DNA from: an uncultured Chitinophaga sp.
GTDB taxonomy: Bacteria > Bacteroidota > Bacteroidia > Chitinophagales > Chitinophagaceae
Reading direction: 5' to 3'
NCBI RefSeq assembly: GCF_902168175.1
Contig: NZ_CABHOU010000052.1
Coordinates: 1 to 64,000, forward strand
Length of the DNA stretch: 64,000 bases
The notes under the pieces are model-generated. The model had not been told where the DNA came from and made no database searches. It saw only the letters and a list, made by a program, of their open reading frames with translations. The stretch's first letter is position 1. Every line of letters begins with the position of its first letter. A program made the translations under genes and the position numbers. Below are positions 17,020-23,746 of this stretch, piece by piece.

Positions 17020-17892
17020 ATGAGTTACGATCTTTCATTCGCGAAGATAAAAGGCCAGCCTTTAAGCAGCCGTGATATTATCAGTTACCTCGAAGCTAAG
17101 ATCCCGGCTACAATACCAGAGCAGGGGCTACGTTCCGACTTCAATTATCATAATGAGAACACCGGTGTTTACTTTTTCCTGGAACTGGACGAAGCAGATA
17201 AGGTACCTGTATTAATGGGTTTTGAGCATACGGGCCTGTCGTTTAACCTCAGTTTTATGCGTCCCGACTTTTTCGGCAAAGAAGCCTTCCTGTTTGTAAA
17301 AAACCTCGTGGCAGACCTCAACCTGTTTGTACTAAATCCACAGGGCGAAGAGCCCGATATCCCGCAAAAGCCCAACGCCCAGTTGCTTTACGAGGAATGG
17401 CGGGTAACCAATAGTAAGTTTGCCGTAAACTATTTCGACGACAAATGCTGTTATATGTCGCCTGAAGTAACCGATTTTATATGGGAATACAACCTTCGCC
17501 GCTCCCTGATAAATGAGGAGCTGGGAAAAGAATATTTCGTGCCGCGCGTGTCGTACTTTAGAAGGGCAGGCAGCCAGGAGCCCATCCGTGTATGTGCCTG
17601 GGCGTTTCCGGATCCTGCAGTATTTCCCGAAGTAGATTACGTAGTAATGGGCCGCCTGCGTAAAAACTGGTGGGGCAGGGAGCGTATGGAACTGGGTGTA
17701 GTGAAGTTCGATACACTGCTGGAGCAGGCAGGTGGCCTGCTCGCCGGATTTAAAGAGTCCGGTTGCCGGATATTACCCGTTCAGCATGCGCCAGCCGCCA
17801 TGCAGGCGCTAAAAGGTCTGGAGATGGATGTTACCTACAAAAAATGGATGGAGCCGCTGGGTATGCTGCATTTGCAGAATTACAGGCCCTGA
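17020..17892 (+). CDS. Hypothetical protein, unknown family
   Basis: The protein is 290 residues from ATG 17020 (alternative starts at 16957 and 16978). It has no signal peptide or membrane segment. It is rich in aromatic residues and looks like two alpha/beta halves, with VYFFLELDEADKVPVLMGFEHTG near residue 50 and a WWGRERMELGVVKFDTLL segment in the C-terminal half. I recognise no family. It is convergent with the methyltransferase gene, only 4 bases apart, and divergent from the gamma-glutamyltransferase gene. Confidence 0.6.
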   Translation: MSYDLSFAKIKGQPLSSRDIISYLEAKIPATIPEQGLRSDFNYHNENTGVYFFLELDEADKVPVLMGFEHTGLSFNLSFMRPDFFGKEAFLFVKNLVADLNLFVLNPQGEEPDIPQKPNAQLLYEEWRVTNSKFAVNYFDDKCCYMSPEVTDFIWEYNLRRSLINEELGKEYFVPRVSYFRRAGSQEPIRVCAWAFPDPAVFPEVDYVVMGRLRKNWWGRERMELGVVKFDTLLEQAGGLLAGFKESGCRILPVQHAPAAMQALKGLEMDVTYKKWMEPLGMLHLQNYRP

Positions 17893-17896
17893 TTAA

Positions 17897-19489
17897 CTAT
17901 TCCTTTACCCCCATTAAAAACATCGTTGTTACCGGCCAGGGTTCCGGTATAAGTTTGCCGTTATTCAGGGTAAACAGCGCTACCCTGTCCTGCCACCTGT
18001 TTTCTGCTATCCAGTTGTTGGTAAAGGCTTTAGAAGATGGGTGGATCCTGAAGCCGGCGTTGATCATTTGTTCCTGCCATTCGTTAAAGTCCCAGTAACA
18101 GAAGGTTTCATGCATTTCACTCTGCCAGTTGTCGGTGTAGTCTTTGCGGCTCAGGAACTCGGCGGCATCGCGGAGGTTCATCACGAAGTACTCGCGGCCT
18201 GCTACCTGGTGTTGTTTATAGTTAAGGTGATATCCTTCTTTGTGGCGGAAGTCGCGGGCGAAACGAAGGAACCGTGCTTTGGTGGAAAGTGTTTCCAGGT
18301 AGGCTGCCAGTGTGTGGCGGTCGTCGAACTCGGAGAATAATTCATCGTTGCTGCCATCTTCCTCATTCAGCCAAACGTATACAGTTTTCTCTTTATCGTA
18401 AGGCCCTACAACATCACGATTGATCCAGATACCACCGGGCGCCAGTTCTTCATAACGGTTGCGGATGAACTTTTCTAAATCGCCCGGGTGACCATAAGAT
18501 ATAATTTCGTGAGTGAGGGAAGAGGTATGGATCGTATTCATCGAATGTTTCTCGAATACCAGCCCCGTTACTGCGTTCTTTTTAGCGAAGAATACGAACG
18601 GATCGTCGAACTCGCCATTTACTTTACGCTGCTGGCATATTTCGTACAGGTAGCGCGATACTTCAATGCCATAGAAGTCAGACTCCCGCAGCCCGTCCTG
18701 TTTACAGGCCAGCTTTATCCAGGAGCCTACTGCACAGCCAATATCACCGATGCGGCCGGGTTGTATATACTCCGCTGTATCGCGGAACTTCATTTCCGCG
18801 ATATCGTCCATCTGCCTCACGTATACATTGTAGTCGCGGGTTTCGGTAAGGTCGCCATCGCTGCCGATCATGGTGTCGCGGAACAGTAACTGTACCTTTT
18901 CGCCCTGACGGTATTTACGCCATACATTATAGGCCGCCTTGTGCATCTGGCTGCGTATGTAGGCGTCGTTCTGCCAGTCTTCACTCTGGGCTACCTTTTC
19001 TACAATGTCCCATGGCATAGGCTGGCTGTATGTCCAGGATTGTACATCGGCCAGTTCGGCAGGTAATACGGTATAGCCGAGTTGTGTGTACATATGCAGA
19101 ACGGGGGTAGAGCATATCACCACCGTGTTTTCCGGACTCAATTCAAATTGGAAGTCGCTGTCGTGGCGGATGCGTTTAATAGTATAACTGGCAAAGTTAG
19201 GCAGGTTGCCCACATCGTCGATGCCGTAACTGTATACCGGTACAGTCAGTTCATTGCCCATCGCTTCTATGGCAATACTGCGTAAATAAAATGGCAGGGG
19301 ATTACGGCGGGTATTGGAATGATTAGCCGAGGTGATGGCGAATATTACTGCCTCTACAGGCCCTCGCTGCGGAATTTCCCTGCCAAATACATCACTTTGT
19401 GTATGTATACCCTGACTGATGATCTGTTGTAAATAGCCGAACTGAAAATTAGTGAGTAGCTGATGTCTTCCGGGAATAAGCAGGTACAT
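17897..19489 (-). CDS. Fusion of NMNAT-like domain and SAM-dependent methyltransferase
   Basis: The protein is 530 residues from ATG 19489. Residues 1-145 resemble a NadM-type nucleotidyltransferase: IPGRHQLLTNFQFGYLQ at the place of GRFQPxHxGHL, VEAVIFAITSANHSNTRRNP at the place of VIxxIGSAxxSHTxxNPF, and VVICSTPVLHMYTQLGY late in the domain. The catalytic HxGH is replaced by QFGY (16-19), so adenylyltransfer is doubtful. From about 240 a class I methyltransferase appears: motif I IGDIGCAVGSW (247-257), an acidic residue in FYGIEVSRY, then ELAPGGIWINRDVV. It is divergent from nrtR (72 bases), beside nadM and nadV. A role in NAD or nicotinamide chemistry, or as an NMN sensor, is inferred. Confidence 0.65.
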   Translation of the reverse strand: MYLLIPGRHQLLTNFQFGYLQQIISQGIHTQSDVFGREIPQRGPVEAVIFAITSANHSNTRRNPLPFYLRSIAIEAMGNELTVPVYSYGIDDVGNLPNFASYTIKRIRHDSDFQFELSPENTVVICSTPVLHMYTQLGYTVLPAELADVQSWTYSQPMPWDIVEKVAQSEDWQNDAYIRSQMHKAAYNVWRKYRQGEKVQLLFRDTMIGSDGDLTETRDYNVYVRQMDDIAEMKFRDTAEYIQPGRIGDIGCAVGSWIKLACKQDGLRESDFYGIEVSRYLYEICQQRKVNGEFDDPFVFFAKKNAVTGLVFEKHSMNTIHTSSLTHEIISYGHPGDLEKFIRNRYEELAPGGIWINRDVVGPYDKEKTVYVWLNEEDGSNDELFSEFDDRHTLAAYLETLSTKARFLRFARDFRHKEGYHLNYKQHQVAGREYFVMNLRDAAEFLSRKDYTDNWQSEMHETFCYWDFNEWQEQMINAGFRIHPSSKAFTNNWIAENRWQDRVALFTLNNGKLIPEPWPVTTMFLMGVKE

Positions 19490-19526
19490 GATCGGTAGCG
19501 TGTTTAGTGAATAAAGATAATAATGA

Positions 19527-19553
19527 ATCGTTAAATTGAACTTTGTTTTAACT
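19527..19553. promoter_or_regulatory. Possible regulatory inverted repeat between nrtR and the methyltransferase gene
   Basis: GTTAAA and TTTTAAC flank TTGAACTTTG. The reverse strand contains the 10-mer CAATTTAACG, which is also the centre of the operator at 20550. It could be a degenerate NrtR site, but the TTGCGT arms are absent. Confidence 0.25.
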
Positions 19554-19561
19554 TGCAAGGC

Positions 19562-20254
19562 ATGGCTGCTTCATCTACAAATATAAAACTGGCCGTAGAC
19601 GCCGTAGTGTTCGGGTATTCTAAAAGCGACGGTGTATCGGTTTTGCTGATACAGCGAAAGTATGCGCCGTTTAAAAACAGCTGGGCACTTCCCGGTGGTT
19701 TTGTACGCCAGGGCGAATCGCTGGAGGATGCCGTGCGCCGCGAGTTGAAGGAGGAAACGGGGATTAGTGTAAACTACCTCGAACAGTTATATACTTTCGG
19801 TGACCCCAAACGTGATCCGCGGCAACATATTGTATCAGTAGCCTATTTTGCACTGGTCAAGTCTGCCAAATACCAGCAGTTAAAGGCAGATACAGATGCC
19901 GAAAACGCCAGTTGGTTCCCTATCAATGAATTACCGAAGCTGGTGTTCGACCACAGTGAAGTGCTGAACACCGCCATTGCCCGCATCCGGATGAAAATAC
20001 GCTACGAGCCTATCGGCTTCGAACTGCTCGACCGTAAGTTCCCCTTCTCCGACCTGGAGCATCTCTATATCAGCCTCCTCGGCCGCGACATCGACCGTCG
20101 TAACTTTTCCCGTAAAATGCTGGCGCTGAATGTGCTGGACGAAACGGATGAAATGTACAAAGCCGAAGGCAAGGGCAGGCCCAGTAAGGTGTATAAGTTT
20201 AATAAGAAGAACTACGAGCAGTTGGCGAAAGAGGGGATTAATTTCGAGATATAG
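19562..20254 (+). CDS. nrtR: NrtR-type Nudix transcriptional regulator of NAD metabolism
   Basis: The 230-residue protein has an N-terminal Nudix domain (about 10-140) and a C-terminal winged-helix region (about 155-230, ending GRPSKVYKFNKKNYEQLA), the NrtR/AraR architecture. NrtR proteins repress NAD biosynthesis or salvage genes and are released by ADP-ribose. The Nudix box (46-68, GGFVRQGES...RELKEETG) fits GX5EX7REUXEEXGU fully, so hydrolase activity could remain, whereas many NrtRs have lost it. ATG 19562 is used. The gene precedes nadM-nadV, whose promoter carries two 19-bp palindromes; NrtR is their likely ligand. Confidence 0.82.
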   Translation: MAASSTNIKLAVDAVVFGYSKSDGVSVLLIQRKYAPFKNSWALPGGFVRQGESLEDAVRRELKEETGISVNYLEQLYTFGDPKRDPRQHIVSVAYFALVKSAKYQQLKADTDAENASWFPINELPKLVFDHSEVLNTAIARIRMKIRYEPIGFELLDRKFPFSDLEHLYISLLGRDIDRRNFSRKMLALNVLDETDEMYKAEGKGRPSKVYKFNKKNYEQLAKEGINFEI

Positions 20255-20290
20255 GGTTGGGGGGCGATGTGTTCCCCGCTACTCACCACC

Positions 20291-20414
20291 GTCATTGTGA
20301 ATGAAATGAAGCAACCCGTCGCTTCAGTCTTCGCGTCAGTAAAAACGTTGTTGCATGCAAATGAGGTAAGGGCTGTCGTCTCCTGATCGCCATTGCTTCG
20401 TGCCTGGCAATGGC
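20291..20414. repeat. Long imperfect inverted repeat upstream of nadM
   Basis: The left arm at 20291-20313 (GTCATTGTGAATG... GAAGCA) is complementary with mismatches to the right arm at 20393-20414 (TTGCTTCGTGCC...AATGGC), enclosing about 80 bases. The arms resemble the CATTGCGA...GAAGCAAT type repeat that I recall as widely scattered in bacterial genomes. No protein is plausible here. It ends 67 bases before a copy of the 29-bp repeat. Confidence 0.6.
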
Positions 20415-20481
20415 GAAAGGAGAGATGCTCGCAGTGATGGGATGAAAGAACAGGTACATTGCTGCGTCTAACAGTGATTCT

Positions 20482-20510
20482 TCCGCTGGGGTGAGTGACA
20501 CAACGGCGGC
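20482..20510 (+). repeat. Dispersed 29-bp palindromic repeat, copy 2 (plus orientation, diverged)
   Basis: It matches the consensus at 25 of 29 positions. The CACAACGGCGGC half is intact. It shares CCAATAG downstream with copy 1 and a GTACTACTGCC-like flank with the copy at 63546. Confidence 0.75.
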
Positions 20511-20549
20511 CCAATAGCGTACTACTGCCTGTGCCATATAAAATTTATA

Positions 20550-20568
20550 TTGCGTCAATTTAACGCAA
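20550..20568. promoter_or_regulatory. Upstream operator, probable NrtR site 1
   Basis: TTGCGTCAATTTAACGCAA is a 19-bp palindrome with 8 of 9 symmetric pairs. It ends 2 bases before the candidate -33 element of the nadM promoter. Its centre is exactly 50 bases from that of the second site, so both lie on the same face of the helix. Assignment to NrtR is by genomic context. Confidence 0.7.
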
Positions 20569-20570
20569 TG

Positions 20571-20602
20571 TTTGGTGGATTCATAACTACGTATTATATT
20601 TG
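20571..20602 (+). promoter_or_regulatory. nadM-nadV promoter
   Basis: TTTG at 20571-20574, a 20-base spacer, then TATATTTG at 20595-20602, the Bacteroidota -33/-7 pattern. Transcription would start near 20609, leaving a 5' UTR of about 10 bases. Confidence 0.7.
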
Positions 20603-20618
20603 CGTTTAAACAACGCAA
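20600..20618. promoter_or_regulatory. Downstream operator, probable NrtR site 2
   Basis: TTGCGTTTAAACAACGCAA, a 19-bp palindrome with TTGCGT/ACGCAA arms as in site 1. It shares TTG with the -7 box and ends one base before the nadM ATG, so a bound repressor would block the promoter directly. Confidence 0.7.
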
Positions 20619-20619
20619 A

Positions 20620-21501
20620 ATGAAAACCACAGGAGTTATCATCGCAAGGTTTCAAACACCTTATCTGCACCAGGGACACACTTACCTGATCGATGAAATT
20701 AAGGCCAAGCATAACAAAGTGGTGGTACTACTGGGCGTTACGCCCGTAAAAGGCAGCCGCCGTAACCCATTCGATTTTTATACCCGCGAAAAATTACTGA
20801 AACAATACGCTCCGGAACTGGTGGTACTTCCGCTCAGCGATCATCCTTCGGATGTGGCCTGGAGTCAGCAGATCGATAGTTTGCTGGGAAGCGCTTTTCC
20901 GCAGGAACACTTCGTTCTCTATGGCAGCCGTAACAGTTTCGCTCCATATTACAGCGGCCATTTACAGGTGGAGCTGCTGCCCGAACTGGGCGAGCACTCC
21001 GCCACCGCCATCCGTGATGTAAACGCCGATAAGGTACTGGACTCCAGCGATTTCAGGATGGGCATAAATTATGCTTACCAGAACGTATATCCGAAAGTGT
21101 ACGCCACTGTTGATATTGCGGTACTGCGAAACGGGCAGGTATTGCTTGGCAAAAAACATAATGCTGCCAACTGGCGTTTTCCCGGAGGTTTTACCGATCC
21201 GACTGATGATAGCTTTGAAGCTGCCGCCGCAAGGGAACTGCAGGAAGAATGCGGGGAACTGGTAACGGAAGCGATGCAATATGTTGGCACGGCGCGGATC
21301 GACGACTGGCGGTACCGCAACGAAACCGATAAGATCATTACTACTTTATACAAAACAGCCTACATCAGCGGAGAGGCCAAAGCCAACGATGATATTGCCG
21401 AAGTAGCCTGGTTCGATCTTGAAATGCTGAATAAGATCAGCATTACGCCCGAACACAAGCCGCTGGTCAACATGCTGCTTAAAAACCTGAACATTATCTG
21501 A
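20620..21501 (+). CDS. nadM: Bifunctional NMN adenylyltransferase / Nudix hydrolase
   Basis: The 293-residue protein has a NadM nucleotidyltransferase domain (1 to about 140) with HxGH motif LHQGH (His17-His20), SRRNPFDFYTREKLL and the late SATAIR motif (ISTxxR type). It is followed by a Nudix domain (about 155-285, box GGFTDPTDD...RELQEECGEL). The first domain makes NAD from NMN and ATP; the Nudix part of this fusion family hydrolyses ADP-ribose in characterised cases. It is followed by nadV after 20 bases, giving nicotinamide to NMN to NAD in one operon. Two NrtR-like operators precede it. Confidence 0.92.
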   Translation: MKTTGVIIARFQTPYLHQGHTYLIDEIKAKHNKVVVLLGVTPVKGSRRNPFDFYTREKLLKQYAPELVVLPLSDHPSDVAWSQQIDSLLGSAFPQEHFVLYGSRNSFAPYYSGHLQVELLPELGEHSATAIRDVNADKVLDSSDFRMGINYAYQNVYPKVYATVDIAVLRNGQVLLGKKHNAANWRFPGGFTDPTDDSFEAAAARELQEECGELVTEAMQYVGTARIDDWRYRNETDKIITTLYKTAYISGEAKANDDIAEVAWFDLEMLNKISITPEHKPLVNMLLKNLNII

Positions 21502-21521
21502 TTACTATAAATTTTGATTGT

Positions 21522-22940
21522 ATGAAAACGCAGGACAACCTTATTCTTTTATCCGATGCCTACAAGTACTCTCACCACAAGTTATACTACCCCGGCACCT
21601 CTAAAATGTACTCCTACCTCGAAAGCCGTGGTGGCGAGTTTGATGAAACCCTATTTTTTGGTTTGCAATATTTCCTGAAGGCTTACCTGGCCGGTAAAGT
21701 GATTACCAAAGAGAAAATAGATGCAGCGGAAAAATTCATGCTGCAGGTGTTTGGTCGCACTGACGTATTTGATCGCAGCAAATTCGATTACATCCTCGAA
21801 AAGTACGATGGTAAACTGCCGGTACGTATCAAAGCGGTGCCGGAAGGTACAGCGGTACCTGTAAGTAATGTGTTAATGACCATTGAAAGTACCGATGAAC
21901 AATGCTTCTGGCTTCCCAACTTCCTGGAAACCTTACTGCTGCAGGTGTGGTACCCGATTACAGTTGGTACCCTCAGTCGCGAGATCAGGAAAATCGTTAC
22001 TGAATACTTTGAGGAAACGGCGGACGATGCGGCCAAAGGCGCTATTGATTTTGTACTGAACGACTTCGGTTTACGTGGGGTAAGTTCTATGGAAAGCGCC
22101 GGACTGGGTGGTGCGGCACACCTGCTCAACTTCCTGGGCAGCGATAATATCCCCGGTTCTTTGCTGGCGCAGGAGTTTTATGGTACGGAAAAGGTATACG
22201 GTCTTTCGATTCCCGCTACCGAACACTCCATTTGTACGTTGCTGGGCGAAGAAGGTGAGCTGGAAGTATTCAAACATATCTTACGTTCCTTCCCCACAGG
22301 TACAGTAGCCTGTGTATCGGATTCCTACGATATTTTCAGGGCCTGTTCCGAATACTGGGGCGGTGAGTTAAAAGAACTCGTATTGAGCCGCCAGGGCACA
22401 CTGGTTATTCGTCCCGACAGTGGCGACCCGGTATTTACCCTGCTCCGTGTATTTGATATATTGTTCGATAAGTTCGGGTACACCGTTAACAGTAAGGGGT
22501 ACAAGGTGTTACCGTCCCAGGTGAGGGTGATACAGGGCGATGGTATTAATATCCAGAGCATCCGGGCTATCTATAACGCACTGAAAGTAAGCGGTATTAG
22601 TGCAGAGAACCTGGTGCTGGGCATGGGTGGGGCGTTGTTACAAAAAGTAGACAGGGATACACAGAAGTTCGCTTTCAAATGTTCGTATGCAGTGGTAAAC
22701 GGCGAGGCAGTGGACGTGCAGAAGAACCCTACGGAGCTTAACAGTCACGGTGAACTGGTTAAATCCTTTAAGAAGTCGAAAGCCGGAAGGTTGAAACTGG
22801 TACAGGAAAACGGGGTGTACAGTACGGTGCGGGAAGAGGAAAGGCCAGAACTGGCCGACCAGTTGATCACGGTTTTTGAGAACGGGGAGTTGAAGAAAAA
22901 CCAGCATTATGATGATATCAGGAGGAAAGCGGCATTGTAG
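21522..22940 (+). CDS. nadV: Nicotinamide phosphoribosyltransferase
   Basis: The 472-residue protein matches NadV/NAMPT in length and motifs: SDAYKYSHHKLYYPG at the start, NDFGLRGVSS (180-189) in the substrate site, the catalytic phospho-His in IPATEHS (His235), and VIRPDSGDP for phosphoribosyl binding. It converts nicotinamide and PRPP to NMN, which the preceding NadM turns into NAD. It is in an operon with nadM and ends in an intrinsic terminator that overlaps the stop codon. Confidence 0.95.
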   Translation: MKTQDNLILLSDAYKYSHHKLYYPGTSKMYSYLESRGGEFDETLFFGLQYFLKAYLAGKVITKEKIDAAEKFMLQVFGRTDVFDRSKFDYILEKYDGKLPVRIKAVPEGTAVPVSNVLMTIESTDEQCFWLPNFLETLLLQVWYPITVGTLSREIRKIVTEYFEETADDAAKGAIDFVLNDFGLRGVSSMESAGLGGAAHLLNFLGSDNIPGSLLAQEFYGTEKVYGLSIPATEHSICTLLGEEGELEVFKHILRSFPTGTVACVSDSYDIFRACSEYWGGELKELVLSRQGTLVIRPDSGDPVFTLLRVFDILFDKFGYTVNSKGYKVLPSQVRVIQGDGINIQSIRAIYNALKVSGISAENLVLGMGGALLQKVDRDTQKFAFKCSYAVVNGEAVDVQKNPTELNSHGELVKSFKKSKAGRLKLVQENGVYSTVREEERPELADQLITVFENGELKKNQHYDDIRRKAAL

Positions 22941-22951
22941 GCCGCTTTTTT
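22926..22951 (+). terminator. Rho-independent terminator of the nadM-nadV operon
   Basis: AAAGCGGC pairs with GCCGCTTT, followed by a T run. The left arm lies inside the last nadV codons. Confidence 0.85.
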
Positions 22952-22998
22952 TATAGGCACAGGCATAGGTTTTGTATTAGTACCGTAAAACAACCACT

Positions 22999-23193
22999 AT
23001 GGAAAAACGCGTTATTGGTATCATACTTACCTTCCTGGGCATTATCGGTCTTATAATGGCCGGCGTTAACTTTATGAATGGGGGAGAGGGAGTGAGGAGT
23101 GTGAAATCCATCATCATATACGCAATACTGGGCGCTATTTTCTTTTTTGCAGGCATCGGGCTTATTCGTAACACCCGCGACAGGCCGTCTTAA
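22999..23193 (+). CDS. Small two-TM membrane protein
   Basis: The 64-residue protein has two hydrophobic helices (IGIILTFLGIIGLIMAGV and IIIYAILGAIFFFAGIGLI) and a short basic tail. This pattern is common among small conserved membrane proteins of Bacteroidota. No family or function is assigned. Its end overlaps the end of the convergent SemiSWEET gene by 4 bases. Confidence 0.65.
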   Translation: MEKRVIGIILTFLGIIGLIMAGVNFMNGGEGVRSVKSIIIYAILGAIFFFAGIGLIRNTRDRPS

Positions 23194-23456
23194 TGGTGCT
23201 TTTTATAGCGGATGGTAAATATCAGCATCAGGATGTTCACCAGAACGGAAAATGCATTGGTGAATATAATGGGCGCATCCTCTTTCAGGATGCCGTACCA
23301 TACCCATGTGCTTACGCCCGCCAGTAGGATGCAAACCATAAAATAGGAGATGTCATCCGCCTTCTTTTCTTTGATGATTTTAAACAGCTGTGGCAGTTGC
23401 GAAACCGAGGTGCAAACACCTGCTGCAATACCAATATAACTACTCAACTCTGCCAT
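23190..23456 (-). CDS. SemiSWEET-type PQ-loop transporter
   Basis: The 88-residue, three-TM protein has the PQ motif in SVSQLPQLFK (Pro22-Gln23), DISYFMVCILLAG and WVWYGILKEDAPIIFTNAF, matching bacterial SemiSWEETs, which dimerise to form a sugar uniporter. Its length is normal for the family. It is divergent from a candidate RNA and a GH92 mannosidase gene, so transport of a released sugar is a reasonable guess, though SemiSWEETs sit in the inner membrane and their substrates vary. Confidence 0.85.
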   Translation of the reverse strand: MAELSSYIGIAAGVCTSVSQLPQLFKIIKEKKADDISYFMVCILLAGVSTWVWYGILKEDAPIIFTNAFSVLVNILMLIFTIRYKKHH

Positions 23457-23514
23457 TAGATTTTAACATTTTATTTGCGGAATAATCGATAGCTTTAATT
23501 TCATTCATCAAAAA

Positions 23515-23655
23515 AAAGGAGGTATTCATGGAATCTACAGCATATTCATGGAAGCCTTCGGTTAGTATCGCCTAACCGGGCTAAGTCCATAAAAATATCT
23601 GGAGGCGCTTAGAGCGCCGACGCCATCCCGGCTTAGTCCGCGGATGGCTTTTTTT
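23515..23655 (+). ncRNA. Candidate structured RNA/leader with micro-ORF and terminator
   Basis: The stretch holds, in order: AAAGGAGGT (23515-23523), perfectly complementary to the 16S anti-SD; a 15-codon ORF; hairpin CGGTTAG/CTAACCG (23559-23578) enclosing the ORF stop; hairpin GGCGCT/AGCGCC (23604-23618); and a terminator GCCATCC/GGATGGC (23622-23648) followed by seven T. GGGCTAAG (23578-23585) can also pair with CTTAGTCC (23632-23639) in the terminator loop, giving a possible pseudoknot or alternative fold. The word TATTCATGGAA occurs twice, 20 bases apart. I recognise no known RNA family. It may be an independent small RNA or an attenuated leader of the GH92 gene 92 bases downstream. Confidence 0.55.
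23528..23575 (+). CDS. 15-codon micro-ORF with perfect Shine-Dalgarno
   Basis: ATG at 23528 lies 4 bases after AAAGGAGGT and encodes MESTAYSWKPSVSIA before TAA. Strong Shine-Dalgarno sites are rare in Bacteroidota, whose ribosomes hide the anti-SD. The TAA lies in the right arm of the first hairpin, so translation would affect folding. It has one Trp codon and no codon run suggestive of amino-acid attenuation. Confidence 0.45.
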   Translation: MESTAYSWKPSVSIA

Positions 23656-23746
23656 ATGCGCTCATCACAAAAAATCCTGCTTCCGTTAGTGAGATATTAT
23701 CTTTCGTTCTATAGGCATACCCAAACAATATGCCCGATCGTTCTAC

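Noticed and set aside
20212-20642. Minus-strand frames of 100 and 116 codons between nrtR and nadM
   Set aside because: They cover the inverted repeat, the 29-bp repeat and both operators, and overlap nrtR or nadM ends.
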